In this document: one piece after another, positions 1-6,023 of the stretch | Layout of the letters: each line of letters starts with the position of its first letter | How positions within the stretch are numbered: the first letter of the stretch is position 1 | Source: an uncultured Mycoplasmatota bacterium | Lineage (GTDB): Bacteria > Bacillota_I > Bacilli_A > RF39 > UBA660 | Length of the DNA: 19,381 bases | Reading direction: 5' to 3' | Assembly (NCBI GenBank): GCA_948437815.1 | Contig: CAOJKG010000010.1 | Coordinates: 1 to 19,381, forward strand | Position numbers and translations under genes: made by a program | Notes under the pieces: model-generated | Told to the model about the DNA's origin: nothing | The model's database searches: none | The model's input: only the letters and a program-made list of their open reading frames with translations

Positions 1-916
1 TAGGTTCAACTGGAAATAAACCAGAATAAACCATTGGTTTCATTGGTTGATATCCTTTAATAGGTTCTTTGGCTGGATTATTACTTAAAGTAATTGTATC
101 ACCAACTTGAACTTTAGATATATCTTTAATACTAGCACATAAATAACCGACTTCTCCAGCGCATAATACATCTTTTTTCACTTCTTTAGGTGTACTAACT
201 CCAAGTTCCACTACTTCAAAATCTGAATTTGAAGCCATCATTCTAATACTATCTTTAAGTTTAATTTTTCCACTTTCTAATTTAATTAAAGCAACAATAC
301 CTTTATAAGCATCATATCTACTATCAAAAATTAAAGCTCTTGTCACATCAGTATCTGGAATAACAGGTGCTGGAACTCTTTTTATTATTTCTTCAATAAG
401 TTTAGGAACCCCTTCTCCAGTTTTTCCACTACACAAAATTATTTCTTCTTCTTTAAAACCAAACACGCGTTTAAGTTCTTCTGTTACTTTAGGCACATTA
501 GCATTAGGCAAATCAATTTTATTTATAACCGGAATAATAGTTAAATCATTATTCATTGCTAAATATAAATTCGCAATAGTTTGAGCTTCTATCCCTTGAG
601 CTGCATCTACAACAAGAATAGCGCCATCACAAGCAGCCAAGCTTCGTGATACTTCGTATGAAAAATCGACATGCCCCGGCGTATCTATCAAATTAAGAAC
701 ATATTCTTCACCATTATACTTAGTATGAAGTTCTACTGCATTAAGTTTTATGGTAATACCTCTTTCTCTTTCAAGATCCATACTGTCTAAAGTTTGAGCT
801 TTCATTTCTCTCGCCTCAAGAGCATTAGTGCATTCCAAAATACGATCAGCCAGAGTACTCTTACCATGATCAATATGCGCTATAATTGAAAAATTTCTTA
901 TATTTTTTGCATTCAT
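1..916 (-). CDS. lepA: Elongation factor 4 (LepA), N-terminal part, runs off the window
   Basis: Translational GTPase that back-translocates or remodels stalled ribosomes; cytoplasmic. About 305 residues are visible, starting at the ATG at 916 and cut by the window edge. The G1 loop AHIDHGKST (residues 13-21), G2 region with RERGIT (about 50-55), G3 DTPGH (78-82) and G4 NKID (about 131) are all intact, followed by domain II up to the YSGLFPVE segment. The start NAKNIRNFSIIAHIDHGKST is typical of LepA rather than EF-G or TypA. The upstream gene ends at 995 and is separated by a hairpin terminator, so lepA has its own promoter, with a -10 box only 16 bases from the ATG. Identification is secure; the C-terminal domains lie outside the window. 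Confidence 0.97.
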   Translation of the reverse strand, partial: MNAKNIRNFSIIAHIDHGKSTLADRILECTNALEAREMKAQTLDSMDLERERGITIKLNAVELHTKYNGEEYVLNLIDTPGHVDFSYEVSRSLAACDGAILVVDAAQGIEAQTIANLYLAMNNDLTIIPVINKIDLPNANVPKVTEELKRVFGFKEEEIILCSGKTGEGVPKLIEEIIKRVPAPVIPDTDVTRALIFDSRYDAYKGIVALIKLESGKIKLKDSIRMMASNSDFEVVELGVSTPKEVKKDVLCAGEVGYLCASIKDISKVQVGDTITLSNNPAKEPIKGYQPMKPMVYSGLFPVEP

Positions 917-931
917 AAAAACACCTCTTAT

Positions 932-937
932 ATTATA
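932..937 (-). promoter_or_regulatory. -10 box of lepA promoter, ultrashort leader
   Basis: TATAAT at 937-932, then 4 bases, then the SD GAGGTG at 927-922, 5 bases and the ATG at 916. No good -35 hexamer is seen; the expected position is T-rich. Transcription would start at about 925, inside the SD. Confidence 0.55.
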
Positions 938-940
938 TCG

Positions 941-978
941 TAAAACAGAAAAAGATAAAAGCCCAAACTTTTATCTTT
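941..978 (-). terminator. Intrinsic terminator after the CmpB-like gene
   Basis: Perfect 11-bp stem (978-968 with 961-951, AAAGATAAAAG / CTTTTATCTTT) around a 6-base loop, followed on the minus strand by TTCTGTTTTA. It separates the CmpB-like gene from lepA. Confidence 0.75.
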
Positions 979-994
979 AAAAATCAAAACATTC

Positions 995-1750
995 TTATTT
1001 CTTATATTTATTCTTTAATTTTTCTTTAAAAGCTTTTCTTTTTTCTTTCTCTTGTAATCTATATTGTTTCATTTTTTCAAAACTATTATGATACTGTTTT
1101 TCTAAATCCGGAAATGCTTTTAATAAACGATTAGGAAAACCTTTAATACCTTCCGTTAATTCTTTTAATTTTTTATCAAAAATCATTGGAATCTTTGAAA
1201 TTTTTTCATTCTTAAGTTCTTCAACAATAATAATTCTATTACGTAAATTATAAGCAACATAAATAGAATAAATTGTATCAAGCATTACTAAAACAAATAA
1301 AACAATTGCAATTATAGACCAAGTTTTAAAACTAAGTAAGCCAAACAGCATTGCAAATAATGGCGCTACTAAATAAACAACAACTAAAGACATAACGCCA
1401 AAAGCAAAAGAGTTTCTAAGACATATTCTACCATTCAAATTATAAGGAATGCTACTATAATCCCACCATTTGTTATGAAATACTTTTTCCATTAAAAACG
1501 ATACAAAATATTCCAAGGCACTAGTAATAATTAAACCAAATACAAATACCACTATTGGATCACTATAATATCTAAAGAGGCAAACCAAAATAAGAATAGC
1601 TCCCACTCCATATATAGGAATTATAGGCCCACACAAAAAACCTCTATTAACTAACCTTTTTGAGCCTAAAAACACCCAAAAGACTTCCAAAAAATAGCCT
1701 ACAAACGAAGAAAAGAAAAAAATTAAAAAACCATAAACTAAAATTTCCAT
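995..1750 (-). CDS. CmpB-type putative ABC transporter permease (DUF1113-like membrane protein)
   Basis: Integral membrane protein of 251 residues. The first ~170 residues hold about five hydrophobic segments, with conserved-looking stretches between them: GYFLEVFW (about 18-25), VNRGFLCGPIIPIYGVGA (about 34-51), the LEYFVSFLMEKVFHNKWWDYS region and the NLNGRICLRNS motif. These match the family annotated as putative ABC transporter permease / CmpB (PF06541). The name is weak evidence of transport; no ATPase partner is present here. The C-terminal ~80 residues are highly basic and probably cytoplasmic coiled coil (KEKRKAFKEKLKNKYKK). It has its own promoter with a short leader and a good terminator, so it looks monocistronic. 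It is divergent from the sporulation cluster. Confidence 0.8.
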   Translation of the reverse strand: MEILVYGFLIFFFSSFVGYFLEVFWVFLGSKRLVNRGFLCGPIIPIYGVGAILILVCLFRYYSDPIVVFVFGLIITSALEYFVSFLMEKVFHNKWWDYSSIPYNLNGRICLRNSFAFGVMSLVVVYLVAPLFAMLFGLLSFKTWSIIAIVLFVLVMLDTIYSIYVAYNLRNRIIIVEELKNEKISKIPMIFDKKLKELTEGIKGFPNRLLKAFPDLEKQYHNSFEKMKQYRLQEKEKRKAFKEKLKNKYKK

Positions 1751-1766
1751 AATATACCTCTATTTA

Positions 1767-1775
1767 ATTATATCA
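1767..1775 (-). promoter_or_regulatory. Extended -10 promoter of the CmpB-like gene
   Basis: TGATATAAT (TG at 1775-1774, TATAAT at 1772-1767), 6 bases, SD GAGGT at 1760-1756, ATG at 1750. The -35 region (about 1795-1790) is poor. The -10 ends 17 bases before the start codon. Confidence 0.55.
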
Positions 1776-1803
1776 AAAAGTATCTTAAATAACTACAATT
1801 TTA

Positions 1804-1832
1804 ACATATTTAATTTAATGACATCATATTAT
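1804..1832 (+). promoter_or_regulatory. Sigma-E-like promoter of the spoIIIAH-like gene
   Basis: ACATATT at 1804-1810, a 14-base spacer, then CATATTAT at 1825-1832. The Bacillus sigma-E consensus is roughly ATATT, 14-15 bases, CATACAAT; six of eight -10 positions match. The predicted start is near 1838, followed by an AGAGG-type SD (1846-1849) and the ATG at 1859. Sigma-E control is what is known for the spoIIIA operon in B. subtilis. Assigned by eye in an AT-rich region, so chance matches are possible. Confidence 0.45.
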
Positions 1833-1858
1833 TAATTAGAAAGAAGAGGATAAATTTA

Positions 1859-2353
1859 ATGATAAACAAACAAAATCTTTGGTTTATAACCCTGTTTTCT
1901 CTTATCATGGTATTAAGTATTTATTATTTAACTATGTCTGAGGATACGCTATCAACATTAAATGTAAACAATACAAATAATAATGGCACTGAAGTTGTCA
2001 TAAGTGAAAACGAGACTTTAGTTGCTTTAAAAGTAGCAGATGAAGAAGCATTAGTATCAAAAATTGAAGAATTACAAAACGTATTATTAAATAATAGTTC
2101 TAGTTTAGAAGAAAAAAATCACGCTTATGACGAATTACAAGAAATAAACAAAAAAGAAAGTACAAAAGAAACAATAGTAAAGAAAATAAAAGACACTTAT
2201 AAATTAGATTCATTTGTAAGTATTGAAGAAAATAACATTAAAATAACCATTGCATCTTCTAAGCATGATACTAAATTAGCTAATAATATCATTAGAAGTG
2301 TCCAAGAACTTTTTAATGAAACTAAATACATAACAGTTAAATTTGGTAGTTAA
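1859..2353 (+). CDS. spoIIIAH: SpoIIIAH-like sporulation protein
   Basis: Mother-cell component of the SpoIIIA-SpoIIQ channel that spans the two membranes around the engulfed forespore; SpoIIIAH binds SpoIIQ in the intermembrane space. The 164-residue protein begins with the family hallmark NLWFITLFSLIMVLSIYYLT (residues 6-25), a single membrane anchor, then a low-complexity linker rich in N, T and E. Residues 90-164 form the conserved YscJ/FliF-like ring-building domain (DSFVSIEENNIKITIAS...AN.I...VQELFNETKYITVKF). It is shorter than B. subtilis SpoIIIAH (about 218 residues), mostly in the linker. No other spoIIIA genes lie beside it; instead it is followed by gerE. A sigma-E-like promoter precedes it. 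Confidence 0.85.
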   Translation: MINKQNLWFITLFSLIMVLSIYYLTMSEDTLSTLNVNNTNNNGTEVVISENETLVALKVADEEALVSKIEELQNVLLNNSSSLEEKNHAYDELQEINKKESTKETIVKKIKDTYKLDSFVSIEENNIKITIASSKHDTKLANNIIRSVQELFNETKYITVKFGS

Positions 2354-2358
2354 AATTT

Positions 2359-2387
2359 AACAAAAATCATGTGTATCTCATAAAATA
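2359..2387 (+). promoter_or_regulatory. Sigma-K-like promoter of gerE
   Basis: AACA at 2359-2362, a 16-base spacer, then CATAAAATA at 2379-2387. This matches the B. subtilis sigma-K consensus (AC, 16-17 bases, CATAnnnTA) at every defined position. It lies just after the spoIIIAH-like stop codon and predicts a start near 2394, upstream of the GTG at 2425. gerE is a sigma-K gene in B. subtilis. Confidence 0.6.
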
Positions 2388-2424
2388 CATTAGAATGGTA
2401 TTAAAACAGAAAGGAAAGATACAC

Positions 2425-2631
2425 GTGAAAAGAAGCATTTTAACCAAAAGAGAACATGAAATATTCACACTTTTAGTTCAAGGCTTATCTACAAAAGAAA
2501 TATCAAAAAAAATAAAAATAAGTGAAAAAACTGTACGAAATCACATATCGAATACTATGCAAAAATTAGAAGTAAAAGGACGTGCTAATGCCGTAGTAGA
2601 ATTATTAAAGTTAGGTGAAATTTCGTTTTAA
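2425..2631 (+). CDS. gerE: GerE, late mother-cell sporulation transcription factor (LuxR-type HTH)
   Basis: Small DNA-binding regulator that, with sigma-K, controls late spore-coat genes. The protein is a single LuxR/FixJ-type helix-turn-helix with the segments LTKREHEIFTLLVQG, TKEISKKIKISEKTVRNHIS and AVVELLKLGE, nearly superimposable on B. subtilis GerE (74 residues). I place the start at the GTG at 2425 (68 residues) because the SD AAAGGAAAG (2410-2418) lies at the right distance. The frame is also open back to 2371, but the alternative starts GTG 2371 and ATG 2395 have no SD and lie within or upstream of the likely sigma-K promoter. A terminator follows at once. No response-regulator receiver domain is present, as expected for GerE. 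Confidence 0.92.
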   Translation: MKRSILTKREHEIFTLLVQGLSTKEISKKIKISEKTVRNHISNTMQKLEVKGRANAVVELLKLGEISF

Positions 2632-2633
2632 AT

Positions 2634-2656
2634 AAATCTCCAAATGGAGATTTTTT
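2634..2656 (+). terminator. Intrinsic terminator after gerE
   Basis: AAATCTCC (2634-2641), loop AAAT, GGAGATTT (2646-2653), then a T run to 2656. The 8-bp stem is perfect. It isolates gerE from gerM. Confidence 0.8.
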
Positions 2657-2704
2657 AATTCTAAAATATTTTTTTTAAACATATTAATTTATTAAGGTGA
2701 TATT

Positions 2705-3646
2705 ATGCTTAAAAAAAGTGCATTAAGAAGAATACTAACTGCTACTCTAGCTTTAATAATTGCAAGTATTTTATATTTTTTTCCTAACAATAACACTTTA
2801 TACAATATCAAGCAAAACACTAATTATATAGATATTAATACAACTCCTGTTTATTTATTAAACAAAGAAAATTATCTTATCAGAACCTCTATAGTATCTA
2901 GCGATAAAGATGAAATAAATCAAATCAAATATCTCATTTCAAGTTTAACAATAGATAGTGAAAACAATGAAAATTTACCTAAAAATTTTAATCCTATAAT
3001 TCCTAAAAATACTAAAATTTTATCTTTATCATTAGAAAATAACCTATTAAAAATTAATTTTTCGAAAGAATTTCTAAATGTTAACAAGGATCAAGAAGAA
3101 AAGCTTATCGAAAGTATAATTTACACATTAACTGAAAATAAAAATATCAAAGAGATAATGATTTTTATTGAAGAAAAAAAACTAGAATTCTTACCACAAA
3201 CAAATATAAAACTACCAAACACATTAACAAGAGATTTTGGTATAAATAAAATATATGATTTAACAAATATCAAAAATATATCTAAAACAACAATTTATTA
3301 TATTGGGAAAGAAGAAGATTTAGTATACTATATCCCTGTTACTAAAATAGATAATAATCAAAATAATAAAATTGAAATAATCATTGAAGAACTAAAAAGT
3401 TCCCCCACTTATGAAACAAATCTTTTAAGTTATTTAGCATCTTCAGTAAAACTATTAAATTACGAAACTTTAGAAAACGCTATTAACTTAACTTTCAACA
3501 ACGAAATATTCTCTGATTTTAATAATAACAATATATTAGAAGAAGTAAAATATTCTATTTCATTATCTTTAAAAGATTCACTACATGTAGAAGAAGTAAA
3601 CTTCTTAGTTGATGGAAAAGTTATTAGTACATTTAAAGAAAATTAA
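2705..3646 (+). CDS. gerM: GerM-like sporulation protein with two GerMN domains
   Basis: Mother-cell envelope protein; in B. subtilis GerM is needed to assemble the basal platform of the SpoIIIA-SpoIIQ complex. The 313-residue product has an N-terminal basic stretch and one hydrophobic segment (about 12-27), then two weakly similar repeats of about 110 residues (about 50-165 and 195-308). Each has the GerMN pattern: a strand pair ending in P, IKYLISSL / IEIIIEELKSSP, then a leader to LKINFSKEFL / INLTFNNEIF and a closing V/I-rich strand (KEIMIFIEEKKL / EEVNFLVDGKVI). Unlike B. subtilis GerM, no lipobox cysteine follows the hydrophobic segment, so it is probably held by an uncleaved anchor. 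SD AAGGTGAT precedes the ATG. gerE and gerM are also near each other in B. subtilis. Confidence 0.85.
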   Translation: MLKKSALRRILTATLALIIASILYFFPNNNTLYNIKQNTNYIDINTTPVYLLNKENYLIRTSIVSSDKDEINQIKYLISSLTIDSENNENLPKNFNPIIPKNTKILSLSLENNLLKINFSKEFLNVNKDQEEKLIESIIYTLTENKNIKEIMIFIEEKKLEFLPQTNIKLPNTLTRDFGINKIYDLTNIKNISKTTIYYIGKEEDLVYYIPVTKIDNNQNNKIEIIIEELKSSPTYETNLLSYLASSVKLLNYETLENAINLTFNNEIFSDFNNNNILEEVKYSISLSLKDSLHVEEVNFLVDGKVISTFKEN

Positions 3647-3669
3647 AACAAGCATTATTTTGCTTGTTT
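3646..3669. terminator. Bidirectional terminator between gerM and the small membrane protein gene
   Basis: AAACAAGCA (3646-3654), loop TTATTT, TGCTTGTTT (3661-3669): a perfect 9-bp stem between convergent genes. It overlaps the gerM stop codon on one side and the last codons of the 50-residue minus-strand gene on the other; T-rich sequence follows in both directions. Confidence 0.75.
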
Positions 3670-3807
3670 ATCTTTTTTAGCTTTTTTATTCTTGATAATA
3701 GCTCCTACTCCAATTAAAGTCGCAGCCCCAGCAATAGCAGCTCCTATAGCAAATTTCTTTTTCTTACTATTATTACACTTTCCAGTATTGCATTCTTCTT
3801 TTTTCAT
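3655..3807 (-). CDS. Small single-pass membrane protein, 50 residues, unrecognised
   Basis: A short gene read from the ATG at 3807 to the TAA at 3655. It has an excellent SD (AAAGGAGG, six bases before the ATG) and an extended-10 sigma-A promoter, so it is very likely expressed. The product starts MKKEECNTGKCNNSKKKK: two cysteines five apart (residues 6 and 11) followed by a lysine run. One hydrophobic segment follows (about 19-38, FAIGAAIAGAATLIGVGAII, rich in small residues and GxxxG-like spacing), then a highly basic tail ending KKAKKDKQAK. The topology is uncertain because both flanks are basic. I do not recognise a family; a membrane-active or small regulatory protein is possible but is a guess. 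The terminator overlaps its 3' end. Confidence 0.75.
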   Translation of the reverse strand: MKKEECNTGKCNNSKKKKFAIGAAIAGAATLIGVGAIIKNKKAKKDKQAK

Positions 3808-3833
3808 AATTAGCCTCCTTTATTATATAAATT

Positions 3834-3862
3834 ATTATATCATTATCTAATAATAAAGTCTA
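3834..3862 (-). promoter_or_regulatory. Promoter of the 50-residue membrane protein gene
   Basis: TAGACT (3862-3857), 17-base spacer, TATAAT (3839-3834), with the extended element TG at 3842-3841. A good sigma-A site 27 bases upstream of the ATG. Confidence 0.65.
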
Positions 3863-3890
3863 TTTCTATAATAAGGCTTTACACATTTAT

Positions 3891-3920
3891 TTAAAAAAGA
3901 AAAAAGTCTTAAAAGACTTT
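3891..3920 (-). terminator. Terminator after tRNA-Arg
   Basis: AAAGTCTT / AAGACTTT inverted repeat (3920-3913 with 3910-3903; the innermost pairs must open for the loop), followed on the minus strand by TTTTCTTTTTT. Confidence 0.7.
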
Positions 3921-3930
3921 ATAACTAAAA

Positions 3931-4007
3931 TGGTGACCCCGGCGTGATTCGAACACGCGACCGATCGCTTAGAAGGCGATTGCTCTATCCAGCTGAGCTA
4001 CGGAGTC
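3931..4007 (-). tRNA. tRNA-Arg (anticodon UCU)
   Basis: A 77-base cloverleaf read on the minus strand: acceptor GACTCCG (4007-4001) pairs with CGGGGTC, allowing one wobble pair; D-arm GCTCAGCTGGATAGAGC; anticodon stem ATCGC / GCGAT around the loop CTTCTAA, giving anticodon TCT; T-arm with GTTCGAATC; and a genome-encoded CCA end (ACCA at 3934-3931). It decodes AGA, the main arginine codon expected in such an AT-rich genome. A strong promoter lies just upstream and a terminator just downstream. Confidence 0.97.
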
Positions 4008-4027
4008 AAATTCACCAGCTGTCATTA

Positions 4028-4056
4028 ATTATAACCTATTTTATAATTTTTTTCAA
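4028..4056 (-). promoter_or_regulatory. Sigma-A promoter of tRNA-Arg
   Basis: TTGAAA (4056-4051), exactly 17 bases, TATAAT (4033-4028). Transcription would start near 4021, about 14 bases before the mature 5' end. Confidence 0.75.
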
Positions 4057-4076
4057 GTAGAAATTATCTACTTTTT
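4055..4076 (+). terminator. Possible plus-oriented hairpin with T tract, purpose unclear
   Basis: AAGTAGA (4055-4061), loop AATTA, TCTACTT (4067-4073), then TTT. The T tract is on the plus strand although no plus-strand gene lies upstream; on the minus strand the stem is followed by GAAAAAAA and would not terminate. It overlaps the tRNA promoter -35 and the 3' end of the unknown gene. Confidence 0.3.
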
Positions 4077-4519
4077 CCAATATCATGTTCACTTATAGTA
4101 TGCACGCATTCCCTTTCTTTTATAAGTTTAATATCAATAACTTTCATTCTTATTTCGTTTTCTAAAATTTTTAACTTTTTTAACATTTTTTCTTCAATTT
4201 TTCTACTTACTATTAAACTATATTTTTTAATAAGGATGCTTCTAAGTCTTGCTATTTCATCTAAAGAGATCATAAAATTACCCTCACTACTATCATTATC
4301 TTCATTTTGTAAAGTTGCAATATAATATTCTAAAATCTTCTTATAGCGACGATTAAAATTAGCTAATATTAATTGATCAATAATATGAGGATCTAAAATA
4401 ATTATTTCTTTTACACCTAAGTTAGAAGATTTTAAAACATATTTAAATCCTCCATCTAAAGAAATAACATCTGACAATTTTAATTTCTTCTTTATTTCAT
4501 GAATAACAAAACTTTTCAT
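4064..4519 (-). CDS. Unrecognised 151-residue protein, last gene of the trmD operon
   Basis: Soluble protein with no signal peptide or membrane segment. The first half is mixed and ends near FNRRYKKILEYYIATL (about 55-70); a short acidic linker (NEDNDSSEG) follows; the second half (about 84-130) is strongly helical and charged, DEIARLRSILIKKYSLIVSRKIEEKMLKKLKILENE with heptad-like leucine/isoleucine spacing, so a coiled coil is likely. It starts 8 bases after the trmD stop with SD AGGTGA. The usual neighbour after trmD in Bacillota is rplS, and this is not L19. No function can be assigned; co-expression with rRNA/tRNA-maturation genes is the only clue. No U-tract terminator follows, so transcripts may read on into tRNA-Arg. 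Confidence 0.75.
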   Translation of the reverse strand: MKSFVIHEIKKKLKLSDVISLDGGFKYVLKSSNLGVKEIIILDPHIIDQLILANFNRRYKKILEYYIATLQNEDNDSSEGNFMISLDEIARLRSILIKKYSLIVSRKIEEKMLKKLKILENEIRMKVIDIKLIKERECVHTISEHDIGKSR

Positions 4520-4527
4520 AATTTCAC

Positions 4528-5193
4528 CTACTTTAATAAATCTGGTCTTTTTTCTTTTGTAATTCTAAGTTTTTCACTAGTTCGATATTCCTTTATTTTC
4601 TTATGATCTCCGCTTAATAATACATCAGGTACTAAATAGCCCCTAAAATCTCTAGGTTTAGTATAGTTAGGATAGTCTAAAAGATTATCATTAAAAGAGT
4701 CATTAGTAAATGAATCCTCTAAAATAACACCAGGTATAAATCGAGATATAGTATCCATTATCACTAAAGAAGGAAGTTCCCCTCCAGTTAAAACATAATC
4801 TCCAATACTTATTTCTCCATCTACAAAATTATAAATTCTCTCATCAAAACCTTCATAATGTCCACATACTAAAATTACATGTTTAGTATCATTTATTATG
4901 GAACTCGCTAGCTGATTATTAAATTTTTTTCCTTGAGGAGTCAAAAGATAAACTTTTGAGCTATCAGTTCTAACAGATTCTATCGCTCTTACAACTGGTT
5001 CACACATCAAAACCATTCCAGCTCCACCACCATAAGGTGTGTCATCAACCTGTCCATTTTTATAAGGAGTAAAATCTCTGATATTAACCACATTAACTTC
5101 TAATATATTCTTTTCTATGGCTCTTTTAATGATACTTTCTTTAATATAGGCATTAATAATATCGGGAAAAAGAGTTAAAATATCAAATCTCAT
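4528..5193 (-). CDS. trmD: tRNA (guanine37-N1)-methyltransferase TrmD
   Basis: Uses S-adenosylmethionine to methylate N1 of G37 next to the anticodon, preventing +1 frameshifts. The 221-residue protein has the SPOUT trefoil-knot motifs: MRFDILTLFPD at the start, PYGGGAGMVL (about 54-63), the knot segments LLTPQGKKF and VCGHYEGFDERI (about 110-121), and SIGDYVLTGGELP (about 132-144). The catalytic aspartate region and the C-terminal DFRGYLVPDVLLSGDHKKI helix segment are intact. Length is slightly below the usual 230-250. Its ATG overlaps the rimM stop in a 4-base ATGA, so it is translationally coupled to rimM. Confidence 0.97.
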   Translation of the reverse strand: MRFDILTLFPDIINAYIKESIIKRAIEKNILEVNVVNIRDFTPYKNGQVDDTPYGGGAGMVLMCEPVVRAIESVRTDSSKVYLLTPQGKKFNNQLASSIINDTKHVILVCGHYEGFDERIYNFVDGEISIGDYVLTGGELPSLVIMDTISRFIPGVILEDSFTNDSFNDNLLDYPNYTKPRDFRGYLVPDVLLSGDHKKIKEYRTSEKLRITKEKRPDLLK

Positions 5194-5678
5194 AAAATCA
5201 AATCCTTAACACTATCAACTTCTATTGATTTATTTTTCAAATCAACACTTTTTATATACCTTTTATTATAAGGTATATAATAATTTTTATCAAATAAAAT
5301 TTTTAATAATGTATTTCCATTATTATCGAAGATATCTTCAACTATTCCATATTCTATATTATTAGATACTATTTTCATACCAAGCAAATCGTCTAAAACA
5401 TAATCATTTTCTATATCTAAATCATTTCTAAGTGCATAAACTTTTTGACCTTTATATTTTAAAACTTCATTTATATCATAAATACCTTTTAATGTTATCA
5501 TATCATAATTTTTATGTTTTCTATAACTATTTATAATTTCTTTTAGCTTTTCATTTCCAATATATACAGGTTTATCTATAACAAATATTTTTTCTTTTTT
5601 ATCAAAATTGCTAATTATTCTAATTTCGCCTTTAATACCATGAGTCCCCACTATTTTTCCAATATAAACAAAATCCAT
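5190..5678 (-). CDS. rimM: Ribosome maturation factor RimM
   Basis: Binds ribosomal protein S19 and assists maturation of the 30S head. The 162-residue protein opens with the RimM signature YIGKIVGTHGIKGEIRI (residues 5-21), followed by the N-terminal beta-barrel, and ends with the PRC-barrel domain (DLLGMKIVSNN...YGIVEDIFDNNGNTLLKI...YYIPYNKRYIKSVDL). It sits directly before trmD, as in most bacteria. Its ATG overlaps the upstream stop by one base (TAATG), and its stop overlaps trmD by four. Confidence 0.95.
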   Translation of the reverse strand: MDFVYIGKIVGTHGIKGEIRIISNFDKKEKIFVIDKPVYIGNEKLKEIINSYRKHKNYDMITLKGIYDINEVLKYKGQKVYALRNDLDIENDYVLDDLLGMKIVSNNIEYGIVEDIFDNNGNTLLKILFDKNYYIPYNKRYIKSVDLKNKSIEVDSVKDLIL

Positions 5679-6013
5679 TAACGTTTTCTCCTACGACCAT
5701 AGACATTATCAGTTGATCTATAATTAACCCTACATTTTAACTCTTCACCTGGTAAGACTGCAACATTTGTACCAAAAAATCCATTTTTTCGTTCTACTGC
5801 ATACTTTAGCAACATTGTAAAATTACCAATTTCTAAAGGCAAAAACACTCTTTGTCTCATTCCATGATAAATTATATAATAAGATAAAAAAACAAATCTT
5901 TTTTTCTCATCCTTATTTAATACAACATACTCAAACTCTAAATCATAAAAATTCTCTAAAAAATCTTTTAAACAAGAGATTACTTCTTCTTTACTTAAAT
6001 TTAATCTTTCCAT
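5678..6013 (-). CDS. Unrecognised 111-residue protein upstream of rimM
   Basis: Soluble protein. The N-terminal ~25 residues form a helix (LSKEEVISCLKDFLENFYDLEFE), followed by a strand-rich core (YVVLNKDEKKRFVFLSYYIIYHGMRQRVFLPLEI) and a basic, probably disordered end (NYRSTDNVYGRRRKR). The operon position just before rimM is where many Bacillota carry khpA or ylqD, but the GxxG loop of a KH domain is absent, so it is not KhpA. The basic tail would suit RNA or ribosome binding; this is inference only. SD TTAGGTGG lies at the right distance from the ATG, and its stop overlaps the rimM start. Confidence 0.75.
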   Translation of the reverse strand: MERLNLSKEEVISCLKDFLENFYDLEFEYVVLNKDEKKRFVFLSYYIIYHGMRQRVFLPLEIGNFTMLLKYAVERKNGFFGTNVAVLPGEELKCRVNYRSTDNVYGRRRKR

Positions 6014-6023
6014 AAAATCCCAC

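Noticed and set aside
2371..2424. Longer gerE from GTG 2371 or ATG 2395
   Set aside because: No SD before either, the extra residues do not match GerE, and they overlap or sit before the predicted sigma-K transcription start.
2661..2688. Sigma-E promoter for gerM (ATATT ... CATATTAA)
   Set aside because: The spacer is only 9 bases, not the 14-15 needed; the match is probably due to AT richness.
5678..6013. KhpA (KH-domain protein) assignment from its position before rimM
   Set aside because: No GxxG loop or other KH features; left as unrecognised.
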